Assembly: GCA_022828595.1 (NCBI GenBank) | Contig: JAKGHH010000001.1 | Location: forward strand, 118,556,999 to 118,620,998 | Direction of reading: 5' to 3' | Length of the DNA: 64,000 nucleotides | DNA from: Nelumbo lutea | Taxonomy: Eukaryota; Streptophyta; Magnoliopsida; Proteales; Nelumbonaceae | In this document: piece after piece, positions 1 through 10,019 of the stretch | Layout of the letters: each line of letters begins with the position of its first letter | Position numbering within the stretch: the first letter of the stretch is position 1 | Made by a program: the position numbers and the translations under genes | Notes under the pieces: model-generated | Seen by the model: only the letters and a program-made list of their open reading frames with translations | Told to the model about the DNA's origin: nothing | Database searches by the model: none

Positions 1-1134
1 ACTAATACATGTTGGTGTTTCATGCATTGGTGAACCGTTTCCCCAACGGCTGACTGATGTGTATCCAATGTGGTGCTTACCTGTCAGCACATAAGCACAT
101 ACATGAAAAACGGTGATGAAAATCACCTTACCAAACAACATAGAGTTGCTCACTGTCTACGTGGTAGAAGTGTTTTTTTTTTTTTTTGTAAAAAATGGGT
201 CTTGGAAGCATGGGCATTTTTTCTTGAAAATCGGTCCCAAAAAGCATCCATGCTTCCAAACACCATGTAAGAAAACATAAAAATGATAAAACATTCAAAA
301 ATTATTTTTCAAATAAAAATAAAAATTACATAAAACACTAAAATGATAAATATATTTCATGTATAAAACATGAATAATAAAAAATTTCATGAAAATGATA
401 AATATTTCATGCAAAACAATAGAAATTATAGACAAAATAAAAAAAAAACAATAATTTAAACAAAAGTATCATTTCACGTAGAAACAGAAAAATTGCACAC
501 AAATGAAAAACATGCAAAAAATTGCATAATTTCAGAAAAATATAAAAATAAAACATCCAAAAAAAATAGAAATTATAAAAACAATAAAAATTATAGAAAA
601 AACACAAAAAGTTCAAAATAAATAACAAAAAATATAGGAAAATGCAAAAATAATAATGAAATATAAAAATTGCAAGAAATTCAAAGAAACATGGTAAACC
701 AAAAGCACCTAGATTCGAGCAATCAGAAAAAAAAAATTAATAAAAAATAAATTTAAAAAAAATTAACAAAAAAAATATTTTCATACTTGTTCATGCAAAA
801 AGTTTAACAGGTATTGCATATACACCAGTAACGGCTACAGTCGATCAGATCTCCTAGCAAAAACTGAGATACATTGGTTGGCTCTAGAGTCTAGAGGCAA
901 AGCTCCAACCCTTGCATTACCAAAGCCTCATCGATCCTGGCAACAAGCATCGTTGCATCATCCTTCGATGGTGAACAAGAAAAAGAAATAAATTTTCAAA
1001 CCCCAGTCATCAATGGTGAAAAGGAAAAAGATTGGCTGAGAATGTTTTTGGCAAAAGTGAGTATTGCAATGCTTGAAGGTGGCATTGAAAGCTTCCGTCC
1101 TCTGAAACAACAACAGAGAGCACTTCCGCTAGTG
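1..1134. other. AT-rich non-coding DNA left of the first LTR element
   Basis: No gene is supported here. From about 257 to 790 the sequence is strongly A-rich on the + strand, with many short runs of A and repeated words such as 'aaaatgataaa' and 'atttcatg', so reading frames on the - strand give low-complexity Phe/Leu/Tyr strings. A poly-T run sits near 173-187. The part from 800 to 1134 is of ordinary composition but has no recognisable coding signal. Confidence 0.6.
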
Positions 1135-1139
1135 GCATT
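1135..1139. repeat. Target-site duplication, left copy (gcatt)
   Basis: The 5-bp gcatt is repeated exactly at 4555-4559, directly after the 3' LTR. This defines the outer limits of the element and shows that it inserted as a unit. Confidence 0.85.
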
Positions 1140-1214
1140 TGATGATGGCGGATTTGGCCCTCCAATGACATTGTGACACCTGGCACCTCATGCCAACTAA
1201 GTGCAGTCTCTTGA

Positions 1215-1372
1215 CAACTAGACAGCTCAAGCTCGCCACCAGGCAGCTCACCACTAGGCAGATCACCACCAGGCAGCTCGCCACTAGGCAGCTCGCCACC
1301 AGGCAACTTGCCACTAGGCAGCTCGCCACCAAGCAGCTCGCCACCAGGCAGCTCACCACTAGGTAGCACGCC
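1215..1372. repeat. 15-bp minisatellite in the 5' LTR
   Basis: About ten imperfect copies of a 15-bp unit close to 'cagctcgccaccagg', alternating with 'cagctcaccactagg', are arranged head to tail. The same word recurs at 2035-2215, at 3595-3680 in the 3' LTR and at 4310-4440. Because 15 is a multiple of three, the repeat stays open on the - strand and yields repetitive Leu-Pro-Gly-Gly-Glu or Cys-Leu-Val-Ala-Ser strings. I do not call these coding. Confidence 0.8.
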
Positions 1373-1814
1373 CTCTTTTAGCCTAGCACCTCAGAACAAC
1401 TAGGTGACACCCAAAACCACTTTGACAACAACTTGTCGTGGCCTGGCACAGGAGCGACTGGTGGCCTAGCCCTGGCACGAGCTGGCAGCCTAGCCCTGGC
1501 GCGACCTAGCCCTGGCACAAGCTGGCAGCCTGGCCCTAGCGCGACCTGGCCCTGGCACAAGTTGGCAGCCTGACCTAGGCACTGACCTGGCGGCCTAACA
1601 CATGCACCAACCTGACAACCTCGAGGAGCTCACCACCGTACTCCACATTTTACGGGATTGTGACTTGTAACGGCTATATTAGCTCACCCACTCCCCAATT
1701 CTGACGAAAGGGACAATATTACTGTTTGACGGCGTTTCACCCACCTAACACGAAAGCAGGTCCCATCACAACGGGAATCCAGGAATTGCTCCACCTAACC
1801 CACGAGGACTCCAG

Positions 1815-1822
1815 TATATAAA
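1815..1822 (+). promoter_or_regulatory. TATA-like box of the 5' LTR
   Basis: 'tatataaa' is conserved in the same LTR position in both copies (also 4091-4098), with matching flanks ('ctccag' before, 'gacctcacc' after). This fits the U3/R promoter of an LTR element. The transcription start itself cannot be read from sequence. Confidence 0.5.
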
Positions 1823-2336
1823 GACCTCACCCCCCAGGAGCGAAAAGAGGGCTGAAGGAAGAGGTGGTAATCTCTGCTCTCTAGCTCTCTCATTCTCATA
1901 TATCATCTTCAAGCTCTCTACTACTATACTGTGCCAACTTTTCCATCGGAGTGACCACACCGGGTAAACACCCCTGGGTCCTCTGACATCTGGTTCCTTG
2001 CAGGCTTCTAAAAGAGCAACAAAGCTCATCAAGGTAGCTCACCACAAAGCAGTTGGCCACTAGGTAGCTTACCACCAAGCACCTCATCCAGAAAGCTAAG
2101 CAACCCACCAGGTAGCTCACCACCAGGTGGCTCATCAAGGTAGCCCACCTCCAAGCAGTTCCTCAAGGCAGTTTGCCACTAGGTATCTCCCCACCAGGCA
2201 GCTCACCACCAAGAAGCTCCACTTCAGCCTCTGAGTTACCGACCACATGGGAGCAAATGAGATGACGAGGTACTTAGCAAAAAAGTTGATACATCACGAA
2301 AAAATTGATACGTGACCGGAAACAGTTACATCATTT

Positions 2337-2352
2337 GGCATCATCAGTGGGA
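2337..2352 (+). other. Degenerate primer-binding site
   Basis: The sequence beginning 'tggcatcatcagtggg' lies three bases after the end of the 5' LTR. It matches in layout the 'tggcgccg...tgggaa' site of the larger Tat-type element (7312 onward), where the first bases fit the 3' end of plant tRNA-Asp. Here the central bases have changed. Confidence 0.5.
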
Positions 2353-2820
2353 CCACGCTACAAAAAGCTAACTTCTCATCCTACAAAAAGCTAAGTTCTT
2401 ACCTTACAAAAAGCTAAGTCCTCACCTTTTTAGAAACTGAAGCTCTCGCTTTGTGGTTTCCATTTTTTATGAACTCAAAGAAACTAAAGCTCTTGCTTCA
2501 TAGCTCTAAGGCGCCCCCCCCCGGCGGCCTGCGCATGGCCTGGCATCCTGTCACAACCTGGCACGGGCGCCGACATGGCGGCTTGGCCCAGGCGCGAACT
2601 TACGAATTGAAAAGGCACCAACCTCATAAACAAGTAAGCAAGCTCTAGCTCTTAGATTATGATTTCTAGCTCACAATCTACTATGAGAGTACTGACTTAG
2701 CCATCGAAGCGACCTCATCGGGTTAGCCACCCCGGGTCCTCTAACATTTAGTTCCTTGCAAGTCTCTAAAGAGCAACGAAGCTCATCAATCCAGCTCGGC
2801 ACTTAGACAATGCTGCTCAA

Positions 2821-3500
2821 GACCCATTCGCCTCTTCAGGCATGGGCAAAGTTCAGAAGTGGACTATGGGTCCCTCCCAAAGCCTAAGGGCCACTACTGC
2901 TGAAAGACCCAGTCGCCTCTTTGGCATGGGCAAAGTTCAGGAGTGGACTACAGGTCCCTCCCAAAGCCTAAGGGCCACTACTGCGGAAAGACCCAGTTGC
3001 TTCTTTGGCATGGGCAAAAGTTCAAGAGTGGACTACGAGTCCCTCCCAAAGCCTAAGGGTCAATACTGCTGAAAGACCCAGTCACCTCTACGACATGGGC
3101 AGCATTACTGCTTAAGACCCAGTCGCCTCTTCAGGCATGGGCAAAGTTCAAGAGTGGACTACGAGTCTCTCCCAAAGCCTAAAGGCCACTACTGCTGAAA
3201 GACCCAGTCGCCTCTTTGGCATGGGCAAAGTTCAGGAGTGGACTACGGGTCCCTCCCAAAGCCTAAGGGCCACTACTGCTAAAAGACCCAGTCGCCTCTA
3301 TGGCACTACTGCTGAAAGACCCAGTCGCCTCTTTGGCATGGGCAAAGTTCAGGAGTGGACTACGGGTCCCTCCCAAAGCCTAAGGGCCACTACTGCTAAA
3401 AGACCCAGTCGCCTCTATGGCATGGGCAACACAGCTGCTGAAAGACCCAGTCGCCTCTACGACATGGGCAACGATACTACTTAAGACCCAGCCACCTCGT
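2821..3500 (+). repeat. 84-bp tandem repeat inside the non-autonomous element
   Basis: Full units start at about 2821, 2910, 2991, 3116, 3201, 3319 and 3404, spaced roughly 84-89 bp, with shortened units near 3075, 3285 and 3442. Each begins 'acccagtcgcctctttggc' and ends near 'gccactactgctgaaag'. The period is 28 codons, so one + frame stays open across 2842-3072 and again across 3137-3484, giving repeated 'MGKVQEWTTGPSQSL'-like peptides. A start context or protein family is not recognisable. It resembles the repeat block at 13256-13860 of the Tat-type element and is most likely untranslated retrotransposon DNA. Confidence 0.85.
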
Positions 3501-3589
3501 CAGCATGGGTGAAGTCCAAGAGTGAACTATAAGTCACTCCCAGAACCTAAGGGCTAAAGTACCGAACTGATAGAGACCTCAGCACCTTA

Positions 3590-4554
3590 CGGGCAGCTCG
3601 CCACTAGGCCGCTCACCACCAGGCAGCTCGCCACCTTGCAACAATTATAGGCAGCTCGCCACCTTGCAACAATTACAGGCAGCTCGCCCTCTTTTATCCT
3701 GGCACCTCAGAACAACTAGGTGACATCCGGGACCACTTTGACAACAACTTGCCGCGGCTTGGCATAGGCACGATCTGGTGGCCTGGCCCTGGTGTGACTT
3801 GGCCCTAGCACGAGTTAGCAGCCTGGCCCTTGCATGAGTTGGCGGCCTGGCCTAGGCGCAACCTGGCAGCCTGACACAGGCGCCAACCTGACAACCTCGA
3901 GGAGCTCACCACCGTACCCCACATTTTACGAGATTGTGACTTGTAACGGCTATATTAGCTCGCCCACTCCCCAGTTCTGACGGAAGGGACAATATTACCG
4001 TTTGATGGCATTTCACCCACCTAACACGAAAGCAGGTCCCATCACAGCGGGAATCTAGGAACTGCTCCACCTAACCCACGAAGACTCCAGTATATAAAGA
4101 CCTCACCCCAAGGGCGAAAAGAGGGCTGAAGGAAGAGGTGGTAACCTCTGCTCTCTAGCTCTCTCATTCTCATATATCATCTTCAAGCTCTCTACTACAA
4201 TACTGTGCTAACTTAGCTATTGAAGTGACCTCACCGGGTAAGCAACCCCGGGTCCTCTGGCATCTGGTTCCTTGCAGGCCTCTAAAAGAGCAACAAACAT
4301 CAAGGTAGCTCACCACAAGGCAGTTCACCACCAGGTAGCTCACCACCAAGCAGCTCATCCAGGTAGCTCACCACCAAGCAGCTCATCAACGTAGCCCACC
4401 TCCAAGAAGCTCTTTAAGGCAGTTCGCCACTAGGGAGCTCCACTTCAGCCTTTGAGTCACCGACCACATGGGAGCAGACGAGATGATGAGGTACTTAGCC
4501 AAAAAGTTGATACATCACGAAAAAATTGATACGTGACCGGAAACGGTTACATCA
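3590..4554 (+). repeat. 3' LTR of the non-autonomous element
   Basis: This copy matches the 5' LTR from its minisatellite to the terminal ACATCA and is followed by the gcatt target duplication. The left edge is uncertain: the TGATG start of the 5' copy is not found, and the repeat begins in the minisatellite near 3590. A candidate TG is at about 3569. The loss could come from unequal exchange within the minisatellite or from a later deletion. Confidence 0.75.
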
Positions 4555-4559
4555 GCATT

Positions 4560-4945
4560 AAAGCTTCAATGGCAGAACAAAGAAATCGTAATAGCTTCAA
4601 TGGCGACTAAGCTTTTGGCATAATAGAGAGAAACTTTCATTTTCTTCCGTAATAGCTTCAAACTTGTCTTGAATGAAGCCTCCAAATCCTGCTCTTGACT
4701 GAAGATGGAAAAAAAAAAATCTGTCTTATTGAAGAAGAAAACCTATATTTGAAGAAAGATTGAATATAAATGAGTGCTTTCATATAGATTTTTCATTTTC
4801 ACCCTTGGCTGAAGCTTGAGGAAGGAGGTCTTCTTCTATATAAATTTAGGGTTTTATCATGAGTTTGTTTGGAGTCCAAGGTCAACAAACTTTTGTGTTT
4901 CCACTCCTTTTTTGTTCACTTTTACCCTTTTTTAAAGTAAAAAAA
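4560..4945. other. Intergenic DNA, nothing recognised
   Basis: The stretch contains two short direct words ('agcttcaatggc') and a poly-A run near 4708-4717. No reading frame, RNA gene or terminal repeats were recognised. Confidence 0.5.
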
Positions 4946-5124
4946 GGGGGTTTTATTATTCAGTCCACCTCAGAAATCTTAACCCCAATTGTATAGGTGG
5001 AATGAATGCTGGCCGTGGATCGCTGCCAAATCCACGGGCATGATGCGTTTTATAGGGGGTTACTAGTAGACTAGGAGGGGGCTGTAATTTCAGATTTTGA
5101 GGTGGAGTGCAATCTATTTATCCC
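4946..5124. mobile_element. Small inverted-repeat element (MITE candidate)
   Basis: The left end (ggggg, then 'cagtccacctcagaaatct') is the imperfect reverse complement of the right end ('agattttgaggtggagtgc', then tccc). The inverted repeats are about 30 bp and the element is about 180 bp. No convincing target duplication is visible because the flanks are A-runs. The family is not assigned. Confidence 0.55.
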
Positions 5125-5851
5125 AAAAAAAAAATATTAATCTAATAGGAGTTTTACCGTTTGATCTCACTCCACACATGTGGGTGGGATCCACATTTTG
5201 AACATAAGATGTGTTCATTTGTGATTCTATGTGCTCCCCCGCCCACATGTTTCAAGTGCAAGAGATCTAAGCTCGGTCAAGTGGGTTGGGGTCAATATTG
5301 CCACCCCTATTATTGAAACACACCAACTCATTCTACCTTTGAGTAATGTGATACATCACCATAACATCATGCTTCCAAAGCTATAGCTCATTTCTTACCC
5401 TAGCAGTATATAGTTCTTTCCCTAGGGGCTCTTACTTTGTTAGTTGGTAGCTCTCATAGCCCAAAACAACACACACTACAACTCTACTGCTCTACCTCAG
5501 ATTAGTTGAAGGCCATGATAAATTCATGGGCCCACTGTGATAGGTGCAGGCTTCATGTATTTTATTATTGGCGTGGAACTTTATCATTGATTTCACAGGC
5601 ATCGCATTCAGCCAAACTCAAACAAGTAACCCTTTCCATGATGTCTCTCACTACTTTCAGGGGATTTTTATACACTTGACTAATATGTCAAAAGCTTTAG
5701 AAGTGTTGAACAAATAAAATAAAGTCAAGCTATTTAGCCTTGACATGTTTTCTTATTGTTGGTACGGCCAAAGACTAACATTTACTCAGAAACCACGTGG
5801 CATTGAACTGAGCCAAAACCGGCATTTCCTCATAAACAACAACCTAATAAC
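5125..5851. other. Intergenic DNA, nothing recognised
   Basis: Ordinary composition, no long reading frame and no repeats that I can pair. Immediately to the right is the target duplication of the element at 5860. Confidence 0.5.
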
Positions 5852-5859
5852 GGTTGAGT

Positions 5860-6156
5860 CAAGGTTTTAAAAACTAGACCGGACACGGAACTATTTTGAG
5901 GACCGGTTCTTGGGTCAAACCATCTGATTATCCGATTCAAATCGGATGGCCTATCTTGATTTTCAAAAATAATTAAAATAAAAACAATAAAAAACTGTTG
6001 TCTAAGTCAATGGTTCTACCACTTGGGTCAACGGATCATTGACCAAATCAATAGTTTTTGGCCCAAGAGCAATTTTGGGGTGAAACATAATCGGTTACCT
6101 GAGTTTTCAGGTCAACCGGTCCAACCATCCGGTCCACTCCAGTTTTCAAAACCATG
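5860..6156. mobile_element. hAT-type MITE with 8-bp target duplication
   Basis: The two ends are 18-bp inverted repeats: 'caaggttttaaaaactag' on the left and the reverse complement of 'ccagttttcaaaaccatg' on the right, with three differences. The 8-bp ggttgagt is repeated exactly at 5852-5859 and 6157-6164. A CA terminus with an 8-bp duplication is characteristic of the hAT superfamily. The 297-bp interior has no coding capacity. Confidence 0.8.
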
Positions 6157-6378
6157 GGTTGAGTACCGCGAAGAGTAAAGGTAGCTACTTTAGGTAAGAA
6201 TCTCAGATTGAACAAATGACCATTACTTTTACAGTTATGACATTAGAGAAGGCAATTTCACCCATCCTCGCCCTAAAGTTTCAAGAAAACCCAAAACTCT
6301 GGGGATCGAGAACGGGCTGAGGATGGTACTTGTTCACCCCACCTTGAAGAACCTGTCCTAACTAGATTATCTTACATG

Positions 6379-6426
6379 TATCTATCTATCTATCTATATC
6401 TCTCTCTCTCTCTCTATATATATATA
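6379..6426. repeat. Compound microsatellite (tatc)n(tc)n(ta)n
   Basis: Consecutive short runs of tatc, tc and ta end exactly where the Tat-type element begins. The element's target duplication (atata) is made from this repeat. Confidence 0.9.
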
Positions 6427-7309
6427 TGATGGAGGGTGATTTGGCTCGACCTCGTAGCACAGGTACACGTGGGCATGACTCTGCTTAAACAGTGATTCAG
6501 CATGACAGCGCAACGAGCGTGAACACAACTCGGAGGGAAAGTCCCATCAAGTTCAGCACGGCAACTCGGCAGGTAAACTACTCGCCGAAAGTCGCCTTGC
6601 CTGCACCTACCCCCTGGGGTTAAGGCGCTTCGGGGGGTCCCGAGTTCGGGGCACCCAGACCCCTTTTTGAGACCTGAGCTCCCCCCAATGGACATCAGGT
6701 CACTCCCATGCAACGCACCGATTCTTCTTTGGACGCCCCGAGGCACAAACACCTTGGGTCGGCTAGCTCAGCATAACCAGCTACAGGCGGCCCATCACTC
6801 AAAGGACAGTCCAACTCAGGGTAATTCGTAGAAGAGCAGTTCGGTATACCACAGGAGGGCTTCCTGCCCGACCGCCGTACCCAACAAACCTGCGGACAGC
6901 AGGCATGTCCCCCTCGCCGCGCCTGCCACCTTTAGAAAGGTGTCCCGCACCTGACATGCACGTACCCTACAATGACGGCCCCACGCGTGCCACATCAGCC
7001 CTGCCTATAATGGCTGTGGCAGACTGACAGTGGCGGTTATACCTGCCCTGTCAGAGGTCAGAAGGCCTAAAGCAACAAAATTCAGTTATAAGGGGCTTAT
7101 TCTCAAAGAACAAGGTATCTTCAATCACTCGCGTAACCCACACTCTTAGCCTTCGTTTTCCTTCAGCTTCTTGCACACAATACTAACTTAAGCATCGGAG
7201 AGTTCCCACTGGGAAACCCCCAGGGAGTTCTTCCCCTTTCCTCTCGTTTCAGGTGCCTCTCAGGAGCCACCCGAGTGCCAGCTAGGAGTGACCGGATTGC
7301 GCTACATCA
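6427..7309 (+). repeat. 5' LTR of the Tat-type element
   Basis: Runs from TGATGGAG to ACATCA and matches 16691-17561 almost throughout. A 'gttataagggg' stretch near 7085 could serve as the core promoter. Confidence 0.9.
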
Positions 7310-7311
7310 TT

Positions 7312-7329
7312 TGGCGCCGTTTATGGGAA
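7312..7329 (+). other. Primer-binding site, tRNA-Asp-like
   Basis: 'tggcgccgtt' starts two bases after the LTR. This is complementary to the 3' end of plant tRNA-Asp, as known for Athila/Tat elements; the following bases (tatgggaa) fit less well. Confidence 0.65.
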
Positions 7330-7396
7330 ACGCTTCAAAAGGCCTTTCTCTCTAAACTCTTTCAGTTCTTTCCCTCATTGAAACAATCCAACGCTC

Positions 7397-9252
7397 ATGG
7401 CTTCCTCTAGCAACGTCAGATGAAGCACGGAAATGGATAACTCTAGGGAACAACCCCAACTTCCTACTATCTGTATCGGACAGTTCACCGTCCCCCTCTC
7501 AGCGGACGGAATCCCCAGCTTGAATATGCCTCTCACAGTGGCACCTGTCATCGCCCCACTCCCTGCTACAATCGGAGTGGCGTTCACTGAACCCTTGGTC
7601 GTGCCCCCAGCGGCCAGCTCAAACCAACTGGAGGACTTATGCAGTGCATGCAGGCCATGCATGCCCAAATGCAACAGTTCCAGCAACTTCAGCTCTATCA
7701 ACAACACGTACTGCACTAGGTCTCCTAGTATCATTACTAGCAGCAGTTCCCCCAGTTGCTCCAACCTCAGCTTCAGCAACCTCAGCTCCCGCCTCAGCAC
7801 CAGCCTCGTAGCAAGCCAAGTCTCGCCGCCATAATGAGCACCCCTTCGGCCAAGGAGAGGCCCCCCCAAAATCTTCCAAAAAATCAGGCCTCCCCCCGCG
7901 GCAGACAGGAGAAACCGGCTACCCCGATCTCGCCGCGGACGGACAGGTCGGGAGGACCCCGGCTCGACAGGTCTACATCACCTTGATAGTCAAAGTTTGG
8001 AACGTTGATCCTTGAAAACCGGTTCAAGATTCTGGCAACAGACTCCAAGCAGGACCCCTCTGTCCACAACCATCACAAGCAGACCGAGCTACTTCCAGTG
8101 CAAACCATTCTGAACAGCGCAGAGGTGAGCAGCACGAACGCCGAACCCACCAAGAGGCAGAGATGCCACCGCCGAGCTTGCCGATCCGTCACCCGGGATT
8201 TGCCCAAGCTCATGGGCAAAGAAGAGGTAATCTCGACTTAGATCAAAGCTCGCCTCCTCTCAGTTCCATCCCCCCTGTCATCCGAACTCCTGGCAGTCCC
8301 GATGCCCAAAGATTTCAAGCTCCCTCCTCTTGACAAGTATGACGGGTCGTTTGACCCGAATGATCATGTAGATGCCTTTCAGTCACAGATGCACCTGGCG
8401 AGAGCCAGTGAGTTGTGCAAGTGCATGGTATTCTCCACCACTTTTAGAGGAGCAGCCCGCACGTGGTATCGGAATTTGGCACCTGGGTCAATAAGAAGTT
8501 GGGCGCAGTTCACACAAACATTCACGTCCCACTTCGTCACCAGCAAACGATGCTCATGAACTGAAGAAAGCCTCATCAGCATAGTGCAGAGAGAGGGAGA
8601 GTCCATTCGGGGCTATATCAAATGGTTCAACTATGCCTGTATGCAGACACCACGCCTGGACCCCGTTGTATGCCTTGCGGCAGCCAAAAAGGGCGTGACA
8701 CACAAAGAGTTCGAATGGCACATGGTCGTCAACCAACCAGCGACCATAACCGAGTTTCTGAAGCTTGCGAACAGGTTCATAGCCACCAAAGAGGAGATCA
8801 ACCAGAAGGGCGAGGGCACACCCGAAAAAAGAAAGAGAGAAGGAGAGCCTTCTAGTCAAGGGGACAGCCGAAGGAAAAAGGAAACAATTCGGGAGGCAAA
8901 GCCGGGTCAATTGTTCCAAGCTCCTACAACGGACCGAGCTGATTACACCCCACTGAACGCAAAGCGGGCCGAAATCCTGATGGCGATCAAGGATGCCCCG
9001 TACGTGAAATGGCCACCCCATCTGAGAGGGAATCCCAATGAAAGAAAGAAGGGTCTGTATTGCAGTTTTCACAAAGATCACGGTCATAGTACCAAGAGTT
9101 GTAAAAACCTCCACAACGAGATAGAGGAGCTCATCCATCATGGATATTTGAGAAACTTTGTACAAAATAATAATAATCATAATAATAAGACAGGTCGGCA
9201 AGGGGAGCATGGTAAGGATGCTCCCAAGTCCACCAGCAGGCCGGCCGAATAG
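7397..9252 (+). pseudogene. gag of the Tat-type element, broken
   Basis: Gag forms the capsid and nucleocapsid of the virus-like particle. The likely start is the ATG at 7397, the first after the primer site. An in-frame TGA follows at 7421, a frame change occurs near 7.7 kb, and a second TGA lies at 8557 inside the capsid domain, after which the same frame continues. The conserved Retrotrans_gag region starts near 8302 with 'PPLDKYDGSFDPNDHVDAF'-type sequence and includes 'ARTWYRNL'. A Cys/His cluster, C-x2-H-x4-H-x-H-x4-C (near 9060-9100), is the Tat-type nucleocapsid finger. The frame ends with a TAG at 9250-9252, and the same frame then reads on into the protease. Confidence 0.85.
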
Positions 9253-9800
9253 TCGAAGAGGCAGCCTCGGGAGGAGAGGCCAGTTCGGGGGACCATCCAC
9301 ATGATAATGGGAGGTTCAATCGTTGCGGGTTGCACTTTAGCAGCAGCTCGGACGTCAGTTTGTGAGGCCACTCGGGAAGAGCAGAACCCCCCAAAGCGGC
9401 CGAAAAAGGGGGACCCGATTTTCTTCACGAAAGACGATGCGCGAGGGGTCCACTATCCCCACGATGATGCGCTCGTAATAAAACTAAGAATCAACAATTT
9501 CGAGGTCAGACGTGTACTCGTTGACTCAGGCAGCTCAGCCGACATTCTTTTCAAAGCTGCGTTCGACCAACTTCAGTTGCAGAGAAGCGACCTGAAGCCT
9601 ATAGACACCCCTTGGGAAAATAACAGTACTTGTAGAAGTCGGCACATGTCCTTGTGTGGTCAGTTTCAAACACGACTTCCTGGTGGTCGCGACCCCCTCC
9701 CCTTACAATGCCATAATAGGTCGACCAATCACCCATGTCCTACGGGCGGTGGTCTCCACTAACCATTTGGCTATGAAGTTCCCAACAGACTTTGGTGTGG
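9253..9800 (+). pseudogene. Aspartic protease domain of the Tat-type element
   Basis: The domain cleaves the gag-pol polyprotein. The catalytic motif is seen as 'VLVDSGSSADILF' near 9510-9550, with DSG intact. The downstream 'YNAIIGRP' flap-end motif near 9705 lies in the next frame, so a frameshift falls between about 9620 and 9660. It is continuous with gag apart from one TAG, which fits a single gag-pol frame in the intact ancestor. Confidence 0.85.
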
Positions 9801-10019
9801 GAGTAGCCCGGGGCGACCAGCTCGAGTCCCGCAAGGGCTATGTTGCCCCCCTGAAGGGGAAAACCAAGGTGGCAAACGACCTCGAACTGGAGCGACCCAT
9901 GGAGCAAGGCGAAGAGCGAGCCACATCCACGGAAGAAACAGTCGCGGTCCTGACCTTAGCAGCAGACCCAGCTCGGACGCTTCAGATCGACGCTTCCGTC
10001 CAGGAGCCCCTACGATCCG

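Larger units (their letters stand above)
1140..2334 (+). repeat. 5' LTR of the non-autonomous element
   Basis: The LTR runs from TGATG at 1140 to ACATCA at 2334. From about 1376 onward it aligns closely with the 3' LTR. It contains a minisatellite (about 1215-1372), a TATA-like box at 1815-1822 and a second short-repeat stretch at 2035-2215. Its first 100 bases or so are not obvious in the 3' copy, so the two LTRs differ at their left ends. Confidence 0.8.
1140..4554 (+). mobile_element. Non-autonomous LTR retrotransposon related to the Tat lineage
   Basis: Two long direct repeats (ending at 2334 and 4554) enclose about 1.25 kb with no protein domain. The 5-bp sequence gcatt stands immediately before the element (1135-1139) and immediately after it (4555-4559), as expected for a target-site duplication. 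The element begins TGATG and ends ACATCA, the same ends as the Tat-type element at 6427-17561. The sequence just inside the 5' LTR resembles a degenerate form of that element's primer-binding site. Internal space is mostly an 84-bp tandem repeat that resembles the repeat block of the larger element. It has no gag or pol, so mobilisation would have needed a related autonomous partner. Placement in the Tat group is inferred from LTR ends and shared repeats, not from any protein. Confidence 0.85.

Noticed and set aside
407..628. 73-codon open frame on the - strand rich in Phe, Leu and Tyr
   Set aside because: It lies in A-rich low-complexity DNA and has no domain or neighbours; the composition alone explains it.
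1010..1369. Repetitive - strand frames with Leu-Pro-Gly-Gly-Glu or Cys-Leu-Val-Ala-Ser repeats, reminiscent of pentapeptide or collagen-like proteins
   Set aside because: Produced by a 15-bp minisatellite inside an LTR and open in more than one frame.
2821..3500. Regularly spaced repeats looking like a CRISPR array
   Set aside because: The units are contiguous, without unique spacers, and the DNA is plant nuclear.
7375..7869. 164-codon - strand frame
   Set aside because: Shadow of the gag region on the other strand; no family features.
8554..9300. 248-codon - strand frame
   Set aside because: Lies opposite the gag nucleocapsid region, which is clearly the coding strand.
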